Below are positions 8,695 through 16,436 of a DNA stretch of 64,000 nucleotides, in pieces. Position numbers and translations under genes: made by a program. Location of the stretch: assembly GCF_019443745.1 (NCBI RefSeq), contig NZ_CP050948.1, positions 4,964,001-5,028,000 of the forward strand, given 5' to 3'. The DNA is from Iamia sp. SCSIO 61187 (GTDB taxonomy: Bacteria; Actinomycetota; Acidimicrobiia; Acidimicrobiales; Iamiaceae). The stretch's first letter is position 1. Each line of letters begins with the position of its first letter. The notes beneath the pieces were generated by a model that was given only the letters and a program-made list of their open reading frames with translations, ran no database searches and had not been told where the DNA came from.

Positions 8695-9591
8695 TCAGCG
8701 GAGGGTCGCCACCGCGAGGGCGGCGACGGCGCCGATGGCGGCGTCGACCCGGGGCTGGTTGGGATCGGCGCGCGCCGCCTCCGTGAGGACGGCCACGGCG
8801 ATGGGGGTCTCGTGGCGGTGGTGGACGACGCCGACCTCGTGGCGGAGGGGGCCCAGGGTCCCGGTCTTGCCGGCCACCCGCACGCCGTCGTAGGGGAACC
8901 CGGACGAGAGGCGGTGCGGCCAGATCTGCTGGTGCAGCACCGTGCGCATGAAGGCGCACTGCTCGGGCGAGGCCGCCTCGTCGGCCCAGACGGCCGCGAG
9001 CAGGGCCGTCATGTCGCGCGCCGTGGTCGAGCTGGCGAGGAACGGGTCGAAGGCGCGGGAGTGGGTGAGGTGGTCGTTGTCCCGCAGCAGGTCCATGGCC
9101 GAGGCGGCGTCGCCGGCGCCGGTGTCGTCGGTGAGGATGCGGTACACGTCGCGGGTCCCGCCCTCGATCCGGGTGGCGGTGAGCCCGAGCCCGCCCAGGG
9201 TGCGACGGACGGCGTCGAGGCCGACGGCGTCGAGCAGGGCGTCGCCGGCGGCGTTGTCGGACACGGCGATCATCGAGCGGGCCAGGTCGCGCCACGACGC
9301 CGTGACCGGGTCGGCCATGGCGGCGATGCCGGTGGCCCCCGGCGTGCGCTCGTCGGGGTCGAGGGTGACGGGCGCCGTCGGGTCGAGCGCGCCCGCGTCG
9401 ACGGCGCGCCCGAAGGCCGCCAGCACCGGGAGCTTGTAGACCGACGCCATCACGACGGGCCGGTCGGCGTCCACGGCGACCTCGTCTCGGTCGGGGTCGA
9501 GCCGGCGGGCGTGGAGGACGCCGCGCACCCCGGCCGAGGCGAACCGCTCCCGCACCTCGTCCTCGACCGCCGCCGGCGGTGCCGGGTTCAC
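8695..9591 (-). CDS. Class A beta-lactamase-like serine hydrolase (lacks Glu166)
   Basis: 298 aa, GTG at 9591 overlapping the LysR stop (GTGA). SxxK (MASVYKL, about residue 51), SDN (VSDNAAGDALL) and KTG (AGKTGTLG) are all present. At the omega-loop place TRIEGGTRDVYR replaces the usual RWEPELN, so the deacylating Glu166 and Asn170 are absent. There is no signal peptide, whereas true beta-lactamases are exported. It could be a slow-deacylating penicillin-binding sensor or an esterase-like relative. Co-transcribed behind the LysR gene, opposite the PBP gene. Confidence 0.75.
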   Translation of the reverse strand: MNPAPPAAVEDEVRERFASAGVRGVLHARRLDPDRDEVAVDADRPVVMASVYKLPVLAAFGRAVDAGALDPTAPVTLDPDERTPGATGIAAMADPVTASWRDLARSMIAVSDNAAGDALLDAVGLDAVRRTLGGLGLTATRIEGGTRDVYRILTDDTGAGDAASAMDLLRDNDHLTHSRAFDPFLASSTTARDMTALLAAVWADEAASPEQCAFMRTVLHQQIWPHRLSSGFPYDGVRVAGKTGTLGPLRHEVGVVHHRHETPIAVAVLTEAARADPNQPRVDAAIGAVAALAVATLR

Positions 9592-10454
9592 GGTTCCGCC
9601 GAGGCGCGCAGGTGGCGCTCGATCCGCTCCGCCACCTCGGCCGCACCGGTGTCGCCCGCCCGGTGGATCACCCGGAGGCGCAGGGGCAACGGTTCGATGC
9701 CGAGGGGGACGCGGGCGACAGCCGGGGCGCCCGCCTCGGGGTCGGCGGTGAGGGCGCAGGCCCGGCCGCCCGCGACGAGGGCGAGCGCGGCGCGATCGTC
9801 GGCGACGGTGACGGTGCCGTGGGTGACACCGTGCTGGAGCAGGGTGTCGGCCAGCAGGTCGCGGGCTGCGGGCGCGTCGCTCCGGGCGGTCACCGCCAGC
9901 GGGCGGGTCACGAGGCGCCGGAGCGGGCCGTCGACCGCGCCGCCGGCGGGCACCAGCAGCCAGGTCGGCAGCAGCACGACGTCCCCGCCGCTGAGATCGC
10001 CCAGCACCGCCGGGTGCTCGACGATGCCGACGTCGAGGCGGTGCCGCTGGACCTCCTCGACGATGGCCGCCGACGAGGCCGTCTGGAGGTGGACCTCGGT
10101 GTCGGGGCCGGCGACGTCGACGGCGGCCAGCCCGGCGACCACCCCGTCGGGAAGCTCGGGCAGGACGCCGAGCCGGACCTCGGACGAGGCCGCGGCGAGC
10201 GCGGCGGCCGCGGCCCGGAGCTCGTCCTCGGCCGCGAGCAGCGTGCGGACGAGCGGCAGCACCGACGCCCCGGCGGGGGTGAGGGAGACGCCGCCCGGGC
10301 CTCGCTGCAGGAGCGAGACGCCCAGGGCGGCCTCGAACCGCTTCAGGCCCTGGGACAGGGGCGGCTGGGTGATGCCCAGGCGCGTCGCGGCCAGGCCGAA
10401 GCGGCCCTCCTCGTGGATGGCGAGGAAGAACCGGGCCCCCCGGAGCAGGTTCAC
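9588..10454 (-). CDS. LysR-family transcriptional regulator
   Basis: 288 aa, GTG at 10454 with AGGAGG close upstream. The N-terminal LysR helix-turn-helix LAATRLGITQPPLSQGLKRFEAALGVSLLQR (about 22-52) is followed by GGVSLTPAGASVL. The C-terminal periplasmic-binding-like effector domain spans about 90-280. Divergent from the PBP lipoprotein gene and upstream of the beta-lactamase-like gene: the layout of ampR-type beta-lactam responses. The ligand may be a muropeptide, by analogy only. Confidence 0.88.
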   Translation of the reverse strand: MNLLRGARFFLAIHEEGRFGLAATRLGITQPPLSQGLKRFEAALGVSLLQRGPGGVSLTPAGASVLPLVRTLLAAEDELRAAAAALAAASSEVRLGVLPELPDGVVAGLAAVDVAGPDTEVHLQTASSAAIVEEVQRHRLDVGIVEHPAVLGDLSGGDVVLLPTWLLVPAGGAVDGPLRRLVTRPLAVTARSDAPAARDLLADTLLQHGVTHGTVTVADDRAALALVAGGRACALTADPEAGAPAVARVPLGIEPLPLRLRVIHRAGDTGAAEVAERIERHLRASAEP

Positions 10455-10547
10455 TCATCCTCCTGACCAGCGATGATTCGAGATGCGACATGCGGTTGGA
10501 GCCATATGGTATTTGACAACCGCGAGGTCCGTCGATTGTCTCGGACG
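10455..10547. promoter_or_regulatory. Divergent promoter region of LysR and PBP genes
   Basis: A short AT-richer gap holding CCATATGG (perfect dyad) and TTGACA about 30 bases before the PBP ATG, usable as a -35. LysR proteins bind here in such layouts (T-N11-A sites), but I cannot point to one convincing site. Confidence 0.4.
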
Positions 10548-12482
10548 ATGCTCACGCTCCGACCGCACCGAGCCCGGGTCGCCGTCGGCGCCGCCCTCGT
10601 CCTCGTCCTCGCCGCCTGCAGCGGAGGGTCCGACGAAGCCGACGAGCCCGACCCGTCGGACCCGTCCACGACCGCCGAGGCCTTCGCCGCCGGCCTCCCG
10701 TCGGGCGAGGTGGCCGGCATCGCCTTCGTCGCCCCGGCCACGGCCGCCGGGGTGGCCGAGGAGCTCGACGCCATCACCGCCGAGCTGGGCGACCTGCGAC
10801 CGGAGGTCGAGGTCACCACCGTCGACGAGGCCGACGGCGACACCGCCCGGGCGTCGCTGGCCGTCAGCTGGTCCCTCGGGCCCGACGTCGAGCCGTGGAT
10901 CTACGGCGTCGACCTCCACCTCCGACGGGTGGACGACGTCTGGGCGGTCGACTGGGACCCGTCGGTCGTCGAGCCGAGCCTGACCGACGGCGAGCGCCTC
11001 GAGGTCGCCCACCTCCGCCCGGCCCGGGGCGAGATCCTGGGCGCCGGCGGGGTCCCCATCGTGACGGCGCGCCCGGTGCGGCGGATCGGCATCGACCGCG
11101 CGACGGTCGATCCGGCGACGGCGTCGACCTCGGCGGTGGCGCTGGCCCAGCTCGTCGGCCTGGACGATCCCGAGGGCTACCGCGGCAGGGTCGACGCGGC
11201 CGGTCCCCGCGCCTTCGTCGAGGCGATCGTCGTGCGGACCGACGGCTCGTTCCCGCTCGACGAGGCCGCCGTCGCCGCCATCCCGGGGGCCGTCGCCCTG
11301 GGCGACGAGATCCCGCTCGCCCCCACCACTGCCTTCGCCCGCCCGCTGCTGGGCACGGTCGGGGACGCCACCGCCGAGCTCATCGAGGAGTCCGACGGGG
11401 CGCTGCGCCCGGGTGACACCACCGGCCTGTCGGGTCTGCAGCTCGCCCACGAGGAGCAGCTCCGGGGCCAGCCCGGCATCGAGGTCGTGGCCCGGGCCGA
11501 GGGCGCGACCGGGCGGGTCCTGGTGCAGCGCGAGCGGGTCGACGGCACGCCGCTGGCGACGACCTTGGACGTCCCGGCCCAGACGGTGGCCGAGGACGTC
11601 CTGGCCGACGTCGGCCCGGCCAGTGCGGTGGTGGCGATCCGGCCCTCGTCGGGTGAGGTGCTGGCGGCGGCGAGCGGGCCGGGCGGAGAGGGCTACTCGA
11701 CCGCCACCGTGGGCCAGTACGCGCCGGGATCGACGTTCAAGGTGGTCACCGCCCTCGCCCTGCTCCGAGCGGGCATCGACCTCGAGGCCGAGCTGGACTG
11801 CCCGGCGACGATCGACGTGGGCGGCCGATCATTCAAGAACTACGACGACTACCCGGCCTCCCGCACCGGCGCGATCAGCCTCCGCCAGGCGATCGCCAGC
11901 TCGTGCAACACCGCCCTCATCGGCTCGGAGGGCGTGGTCTCGCAGGCGGACCTGGCCGCCGCCGCCGAGGCCCTGGGGCTGGGACGGGATCCGGTGCTCG
12001 GCGTCCCGTCGTTCACGGGGTCGGTGCCGGACGAGGCCGAGCAGGTGGAGCACGCGGCGTCGATGATCGGCCAGGGCCGGGTGCTGGCGTCGCCGCTGGC
12101 GATGGCCACGGTGGCGGCGACGATCGCCCGGGGCGAGGTTGTGACGCCGACCCTCGTGGCCGGCCCGGACGGGGCCCCCGACGCCGGTGAGCCCCCGGCA
12201 GAGCCGATCACGCCCGAGGAGGCGGAGGCGCTGCGGAGCCTGATGCGTGCCGTCGTCACCGACGGCAGTGCGACGTTCCTCGCCGACGTGCCCGGGGCCG
12301 AGGTCGGTGCCAAGACCGGCACCGCCGAGTACGGCGAGGAGCGGCCGCCCCGCACCCACGCCTGGATGATCGCCGTGCAGGGCGACCTCGCCGTCAGCGT
12401 GTTCGTCGAGGACGGCGCGGGCGGAGCGACGACCGCCGGCCCGATCCTCGAGGAGGCCCTGCGCGGCCTGCAACCGGGCTGA
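10548..12482 (+). CDS. MecA/PBP2a-type penicillin-binding lipoprotein
   Basis: About 644 aa. The signal peptide ends in the lipobox LVLAACSGG, so it is anchored outside the membrane by a lipidated Cys. Next comes an NTF2-like MecA_N domain (PWIYGVDLHLRRVDDVWAVDWDPSVVEPSL), a dimerisation domain beginning RPARGEILGAGG, and a transpeptidase domain with GSTFKVV (Ser nucleophile), SSCNTA and AKTGTAEYG. It cross-links peptidoglycan; PBPs of this shape can have low beta-lactam affinity. The start at 10548 is the one that gives a proper signal peptide. Divergent LysR gene nearby. Confidence 0.9.
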   Translation: MLTLRPHRARVAVGAALVLVLAACSGGSDEADEPDPSDPSTTAEAFAAGLPSGEVAGIAFVAPATAAGVAEELDAITAELGDLRPEVEVTTVDEADGDTARASLAVSWSLGPDVEPWIYGVDLHLRRVDDVWAVDWDPSVVEPSLTDGERLEVAHLRPARGEILGAGGVPIVTARPVRRIGIDRATVDPATASTSAVALAQLVGLDDPEGYRGRVDAAGPRAFVEAIVVRTDGSFPLDEAAVAAIPGAVALGDEIPLAPTTAFARPLLGTVGDATAELIEESDGALRPGDTTGLSGLQLAHEEQLRGQPGIEVVARAEGATGRVLVQRERVDGTPLATTLDVPAQTVAEDVLADVGPASAVVAIRPSSGEVLAAASGPGGEGYSTATVGQYAPGSTFKVVTALALLRAGIDLEAELDCPATIDVGGRSFKNYDDYPASRTGAISLRQAIASSCNTALIGSEGVVSQADLAAAAEALGLGRDPVLGVPSFTGSVPDEAEQVEHAASMIGQGRVLASPLAMATVAATIARGEVVTPTLVAGPDGAPDAGEPPAEPITPEEAEALRSLMRAVVTDGSATFLADVPGAEVGAKTGTAEYGEERPPRTHAWMIAVQGDLAVSVFVEDGAGGATTAGPILEEALRGLQPG

Positions 12483-12498
12483 CACGCCCCTCCCCCGC

Positions 12499-12549
12499 CC
12501 AACGTTGGACGGAACCCCGCAGCATGCTGCGGTTCCCGTCCAAGGTTGG
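12499..12549. terminator. Long hairpin between convergent genes (second CCAAC...GTTGG copy)
   Basis: Arms CCAACGTTGGACGGAACC and its near complement GGTTCCCGTCCAAGGTTGG enclose CCGCAGCATGCTGCGG, giving an almost continuous stem. Lies between the PBP gene and the sigma-factor gene, which converge. Same family as 8517-8566. Confidence 0.7.
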
Positions 12550-12563
12550 CGGCAGCGGGGCCG

Positions 12564-13436
12564 TCAGGAGCGGGTGAGGGTCGCCTCCTCGGCCATGCCG
12601 GCCAGCTTGTGCGGGTTGCGGATGGCGTAGACGCGGGTGATCCGCCCGTCCTCGATCGTGAGGCTGACGGCGGTGTCGAGCTGGCCGCCGATGGTGATCC
12701 GGCCGCCCGGTGACCCGTTGACCCAGGCGGGCGTGGCGTCGACGACGGCGTCCAGGCGGGCCAGGCCCGACAGGGCCCTGGCCACGAAGGCGGCGCCCTC
12801 CATCGGGCGGCGGGCGGCGGCGACCACGCCACCCCCGTCGGCCACCACGACGACGTCGGGGGCGAGGACGTCGAGCAGGGCCTGCACGTCACCGTCGCGG
12901 ACGGCGGCGAGGAAGCGGTCGACCACCTCCTGCTGCTCGGTCGTGCTGACCGTCACCCGGGGGCGGCGGGCGGCGACATGCTCGCGCGCCCGGTGGGCGA
13001 TCTGGCGGACGGCGGCGGGGGTCTTGCCGACCGCATCGGCGATCTCGTCGTACGGCGTCTCGAACACCTCGCGCAGGACGAACACGGCGCGCTCGGCCGG
13101 GCCGAGGGTCTCGAGCACCGTCAGCATGGCGATCGAGACGCTCTCGGCCAGCTCCACGTCGGCGGCGACGTCCGGCGTGGTCAGCAGCGGCTCGGGCAGC
13201 CACTCGCCGACGTACTCCTCGCGCCGGCGGGCCACCGACCGCAGCCGGTTCAGGCCCTGGCGGGTCACGATGCGGACAAGGTAGGCCCGGGGGTCGCGCA
13301 CCGCGGCGTGGTCGACGTCGGCCCACCGCAGCCAGGTCTCCTGGACGACGTCCTCGGCGTCGGCCGCCGAGCCGAGCATCTCGTAGGCGACGGTGAACAG
13401 CAGCCCGCGGTGCTGGGCGAAGGGTTCCTCGCTCAT
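12564..13436 (-). CDS. ECF41-type RNA polymerase sigma factor (SigJ-like) with SnoaL-like C-terminus
   Basis: 290 aa. Region 2 (LLFTVAYEMLGSAADAEDVVQETWLRW, about 10-38) and region 4 (LGPAERAVFVLREVFETPYDEIADAVGKTPAAVRQIAHRAREH, about 112-155) are clear. The extra C-terminal NTF2/SnoaL-like domain (VDRFLAAVRDGDVQALLDVLAPDVVVVADGGG onward) with NPHKL near the end is the ECF41 hallmark, where it tunes activity in place of an anti-sigma factor. ATGA overlap with the upstream decarboxylase-like gene; that pairing is also typical of ECF41. Confidence 0.9.
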   Translation of the reverse strand: MSEEPFAQHRGLLFTVAYEMLGSAADAEDVVQETWLRWADVDHAAVRDPRAYLVRIVTRQGLNRLRSVARRREEYVGEWLPEPLLTTPDVAADVELAESVSIAMLTVLETLGPAERAVFVLREVFETPYDEIADAVGKTPAAVRQIAHRAREHVAARRPRVTVSTTEQQEVVDRFLAAVRDGDVQALLDVLAPDVVVVADGGGVVAAARRPMEGAAFVARALSGLARLDAVVDATPAWVNGSPGGRITIGGQLDTAVSLTIEDGRITRVYAIRNPHKLAGMAEEATLTRS

Positions 13437-14023
13437 GCCGTTCGGGCGTACCCGCGCGACGGCTCCGCCAACGGGATGGCGCACACGTCGGAGAACCCCT
13501 CCGAGGTGATGCCGAGGGCGATGTTGCCCCGCGCCGTCAGGTTGGCGAAGCCGACGATGGCGTTCAGCTCGAGCAGGGCCGGGGCGCCGAGCTGCTCGAG
13601 CAGGCGCTCCGACAGCTCGTCGGTGACCGCCACGGGCGTCTGGCTCATGGCCTCGGCGTACTCCATCACGTCGCGCTCGAGCGAGGTGAACACGGCCGAC
13701 TCGCGCCAGCGCGGCACCTGGCTCGCCTTGGCCAGGTCGAGGCCCTCGTCGTGGGCCTGGAAGTAGCCGAAGTCGAGGCAGGCCGAGCAGCCGATGAACG
13801 CCGCCGCCGCCATGTGGGCGAAGGACCTGAGGTGGGGGTCGAGCTGGTCCCACGCCCGGGTCTTGCGGCCGAAGGTCATGGACGCGTTCAGCACCGCTCG
13901 GTTGTGCCACATGACGCCGAGGCTCTCGGGGACGTCGCCGAGCATCTTCTTGCTGAACCGCTTCACCAGGTACCCGTACGGGCCGGTGATCTCGGTCGGG
14001 GGGATGCGGGGGGTGCCGGGCAT
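13433..14023 (-). CDS. Carboxymuconolactone decarboxylase/AhpD-family protein, ECF41 partner
   Basis: 196 aa. The AhpD-like active-site stretch AAFIGCSACLDFG (CxxC, about residues 77-89) and SFAHMAAAA mark the family, whose members are peroxidase/reductase-like. The ATG at 14023 has GGAG ten bases upstream. It directly precedes the ECF41 sigma gene and carries an ECF41-like promoter 32 bases upstream, so it is the likely target of that sigma factor. Confidence 0.85.
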   Translation of the reverse strand: MPGTPRIPPTEITGPYGYLVKRFSKKMLGDVPESLGVMWHNRAVLNASMTFGRKTRAWDQLDPHLRSFAHMAAAAFIGCSACLDFGYFQAHDEGLDLAKASQVPRWRESAVFTSLERDVMEYAEAMSQTPVAVTDELSERLLEQLGAPALLELNAIVGFANLTARGNIALGITSEGFSDVCAIPLAEPSRGYARTA

Positions 14024-14054
14024 GGTGCGCTCCTTGTGTCGTGGACGCCATGGA

Positions 14055-14081
14055 GACACCGGCCGGCCCTCGGCTGTGACA
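14055..14081 (-). promoter_or_regulatory. ECF41-type promoter
   Basis: Read on the minus strand: TGTCACA (14081-14075), 16-base spacer, TGTC (14058-14055). The published ECF41 promoter is TGTCACA then about 16 bases then CGTC; only the first base of the -10 element differs. The position fits autoregulation of the decarboxylase-sigma operon. Confidence 0.7.
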
Positions 14082-14100
14082 CCCCCCGCTCCCCGCCCGC

Positions 14101-14964
14101 TCACTCGGTCCGGCTGAACTTGGCGATGGCGACGGCCAACATGGCCACCCCCAGGACCAGCACGATGGCCACCTCCAGGAGCGGGGGCACGGTCCAGCCC
14201 CACCACGTGACCCCGGGTGCGAGCCGGTCGCTCGCCGCCGCGGAGATGTCGAGGCGGTCGAACACCAGCCGGCGGACGGGGTCCACGGCGTAGGTGAGCG
14301 GGTTGAGCCGGTTGAGCACGCCCAGCCAGCTCGGCAGGCCCGCCACGGGGTACATCGCCCCCGACAGGAAGATGAGCGGGAAGAGCATCGCCTGCATCAC
14401 GCTGTTGAACGTCGGCGCCCGGGTGACGGTGGTGGCCACCATGACCCCGAGCGAGGTGACGGCGAAGGCGATGAGGATCTGCAGGCCGAGGAGGCCGACG
14501 AGCAGCACCGGGTCGTAGGGCACGCCGGCCAGGCCGGCGAGGGCCAGCAGGACGACACCCTGGACCGTCGCCGTCGTCACGCCCCCCAGGACCTTGCCCA
14601 GGAGGAGCGACGAGCGCCGGACCGGCGCCACCATCATCTCCCGCATGAACCCGAGCTCGCGGTCCATGACCAGCGAGGCGGCGCTGATCATGGCGCTGAA
14701 CCAGATCGCCATGCAGACGACGCCGGGGAACATGAACGTGGTGAGCTCGACGCCACCGGTCGACGCCTCCGACAGCGTCTCGAGCCCGGGGGCGAGGACG
14801 AACAGGAACAGCAGGGGCTGGATCAGCGCGGTCACGATCCGCACCCGGTCGTCGGCGAAGCGGATCATCTCGCGCCACCACACCGCCTTCACGACCCGAC
14901 CCTCGGACCGCCAGGTGCGCTCGGGCACCCGGACGGCGACGACGTCGACCACGGCCGCGCTCAT
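14101..14964 (-). CDS. ABC-2 type drug exporter permease (DrrB-like)
   Basis: 287 aa. Six membrane segments; the first follows RIVTALIQPLLFLFVLAPG. FMREMMVAPVRRSSLLLGKVLGG is the ABC-2 loop characteristic of DrrB-like permeases, and FPLIFLSGAMYPVAGLPSWLGVLNRLNPLTYAVDPVRRL is the typical late segment. Starts inside the end of the ATPase gene (ATGA), forming a two-gene exporter. Confidence 0.88.
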   Translation of the reverse strand: MSAAVVDVVAVRVPERTWRSEGRVVKAVWWREMIRFADDRVRIVTALIQPLLFLFVLAPGLETLSEASTGGVELTTFMFPGVVCMAIWFSAMISAASLVMDRELGFMREMMVAPVRRSSLLLGKVLGGVTTATVQGVVLLALAGLAGVPYDPVLLVGLLGLQILIAFAVTSLGVMVATTVTRAPTFNSVMQAMLFPLIFLSGAMYPVAGLPSWLGVLNRLNPLTYAVDPVRRLVFDRLDISAAASDRLAPGVTWWGWTVPPLLEVAIVLVLGVAMLAVAIAKFSRTE

Positions 14965-15950
14965 CGGGCCGCCTTGGCGAACACCTGCATGGCGCTCGGT
15001 CGTCGGTCCGGTGAGCTCTCGGCGTCCCGGAGCGTGGCGCCCGTGTAGCGCATGAAGACGTCGTCGAGGGTCGGGCGGGCCACCGTGACCGAGGTGATCT
15101 CGACGCCGAGCTCGGCGAAGAGGCGGGGGACGAAGGCCTCCCCCGCGGCGACGTGGAACGTCACCGCCCCCTCCGCCGTCGTGGCCTCGATCCCGAACCG
15201 GTCGCGCAGCGCCGCCAGGGCGGCCTCGTCGTCCGCGGTGCCGACCACGACCCGGTCGGCCCCCACGCCCGCCTTGAGCGCCTCGGGGGTGTCGAGGACC
15301 ACGATCTCGCCGCGGTCCATGATGGCGATGCGGTCGCAGTACTCGGCCTCGTCCATGTAGTGGGTGGTCATGAAGATGGTCATCCCCTCGCTCGCCTGCA
15401 GCGCTCGGATGTACTGCCAGACCGCGCTGCGGGTCTGGGGGTCGAGGCCGATGGTCGGCTCGTCGAGGAACAGCACCCGGGGCGAGTGCATGAGCCCCCG
15501 GGCGATCTCGAGGCGGCGCTTCATCCCGCCCGAGAAGGTCATCACCGGCTGGTCGCGCCGGTCGACGAGGTCGACCATCTCGAGCATCTGGTCGATCCGG
15601 CCCGGGACCGCGTCACGGTCGATGCCGTAGAGCTCGGCGTGCAGGCGCAGGTTCTGGGTGGCGGTGAGCTGGCCGTCGAGCGTCGGATCCTGGAAGACCA
15701 GGCCGATGTGGCGCCGGACGTCGTCGCGCTGGCGCACGACGTCGAACCCGCTGACCCGGGCGGTGCCGGACGTGGGCCGGGCCAGCGTGCAGAGCACGTT
15801 GATCGTCGTGCTCTTGCCGGCGCCGTTGGGGCCGAGGAAGCCGAAGACCTCGCCGGCGGCGACGGTGAACGAGACGTCGCGGACGGCCTCGATCTCGCCG
15901 TAGGTCTTCCCGAGGCCCTCGACCTCGATGGCGGGGGTGGTGGGTTCCAA
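14961..15950 (-). CDS. ABC transporter ATP-binding protein (DrrA-like)
   Basis: 329 aa, TTG start at 15950 with AGAGGA upstream. Walker A GPNGAGKST, Q-loop VFQDPTLDGQ, signature FSGGMKRRLEIARGL, Walker B VLFLDEPTIGLDPQ and H-loop TTHYMDEAEYCDR are all seen. The C-terminal extension (about 220-310) is the DrrA regulatory region. Energises the adjacent permease; the exported compound is unknown. Confidence 0.9.
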   Translation of the reverse strand: MEPTTPAIEVEGLGKTYGEIEAVRDVSFTVAAGEVFGFLGPNGAGKSTTINVLCTLARPTSGTARVSGFDVVRQRDDVRRHIGLVFQDPTLDGQLTATQNLRLHAELYGIDRDAVPGRIDQMLEMVDLVDRRDQPVMTFSGGMKRRLEIARGLMHSPRVLFLDEPTIGLDPQTRSAVWQYIRALQASEGMTIFMTTHYMDEAEYCDRIAIMDRGEIVVLDTPEALKAGVGADRVVVGTADDEAALAALRDRFGIEATTAEGAVTFHVAAGEAFVPRLFAELGVEITSVTVARPTLDDVFMRYTGATLRDAESSPDRRPSAMQVFAKAAR

Positions 15951-16224
15951 TGATCATCCTCTCGTTGGATGTGGGCGGCGTCGTCGCCGGGGCGCGCCGA
16001 AGCAGACCCCCTGGCGCCGTCTCCCCCGGCCGGCCCGGCGGCGGGGCCGAGGGGTGGCGACGACCCGCCGATCATCAGGGGTAGACCGCGTTTGCGGCAA
16101 GCCCCCCTCCTGCACGTATCGTTCTGTCAAGCGGGGGAAGAGGCGGCCGGCGGAGTGGCCCGGAGGGGTGGTCGTCGGCTGGCGATCCGTGGGCGATTCG
16201 ACCCCCGACGGGCGGCCGTCCGGC
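15951..16224. other. Intergenic stretch before the minisatellite, no gene seen
   Basis: Upstream of the TTG-initiated ABC transporter gene and therefore probably holding its promoter, which I could not define. GTTCTGTCAAGCGGGG near 16130 partly resembles the TTCTGTCAA arm at 16352. Possible frames across it have poor codon pattern. Confidence 0.4.
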
Positions 16225-16332
16225 GCCGGCGAGGCGCCAGCCGAGTGGCCTGGAGGCACGGCCGGCGAGGCGCCAGCCGAGTGGCCTGGAGGCACGGCCG
16301 GCGAGGCGCCAGCCGAGTGGCCTGGAGGCACG
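16225..16332. repeat. Three exact 36-bp tandem repeats (minisatellite)
   Basis: Units at 16225-16260, 16261-16296 and 16297-16332 are identical, starting GCCGGCGAGGCGCC, followed by a partial fourth copy. The 36-base period keeps frames open on both strands (plus strand repeating PAEWPGGTAGEA), but no start with a ribosome site or codon bias supports a gene. Units are contiguous, so this is not a CRISPR array. Slipped-strand expansion is likely. Confidence 0.8.
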
Positions 16333-16351
16333 GCCGGCGCGGCGCCCCCGC

Positions 16352-16398
16352 TTCTGTCAATCCCCATGGGGCGTGGGCGCACATGAGGATTGACAGAA
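16352..16398. promoter_or_regulatory. Perfect 12-base inverted repeat, possible operator
   Basis: TTCTGTCAATCC (16352-16363) and GGATTGACAGAA (16387-16398) around 23 bases. TTGACA occurs in each arm on its outward strand, so each could serve as a -35 or as a regulator site. It lies just beyond the 3' end of the membrane protein gene at 16437 and has no obvious gene to drive. Confidence 0.4.
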
Positions 16399-16436
16399 CA
16401 CGGTCAGGAGGTGACCGGCCGGTCGCCCCGAGCGGA

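Noticed and set aside
8695-9591. Annotating the class A-like protein as an antibiotic-resistance beta-lactamase
   Set aside because: No Glu166/Asn170 in the omega loop and no export signal, so resistance cannot be claimed.
16225-16332. Possible CRISPR-like array
   Set aside because: Repeat units are directly contiguous with no spacers and no cas genes are nearby.
15928-16386. Open frame through the 36-bp tandem repeats (PAEWPGGTAGEA repeats)
   Set aside because: Kept open by the repeat period only; the remaining sequence is Arg-rich with poor codon pattern and no ribosome site.
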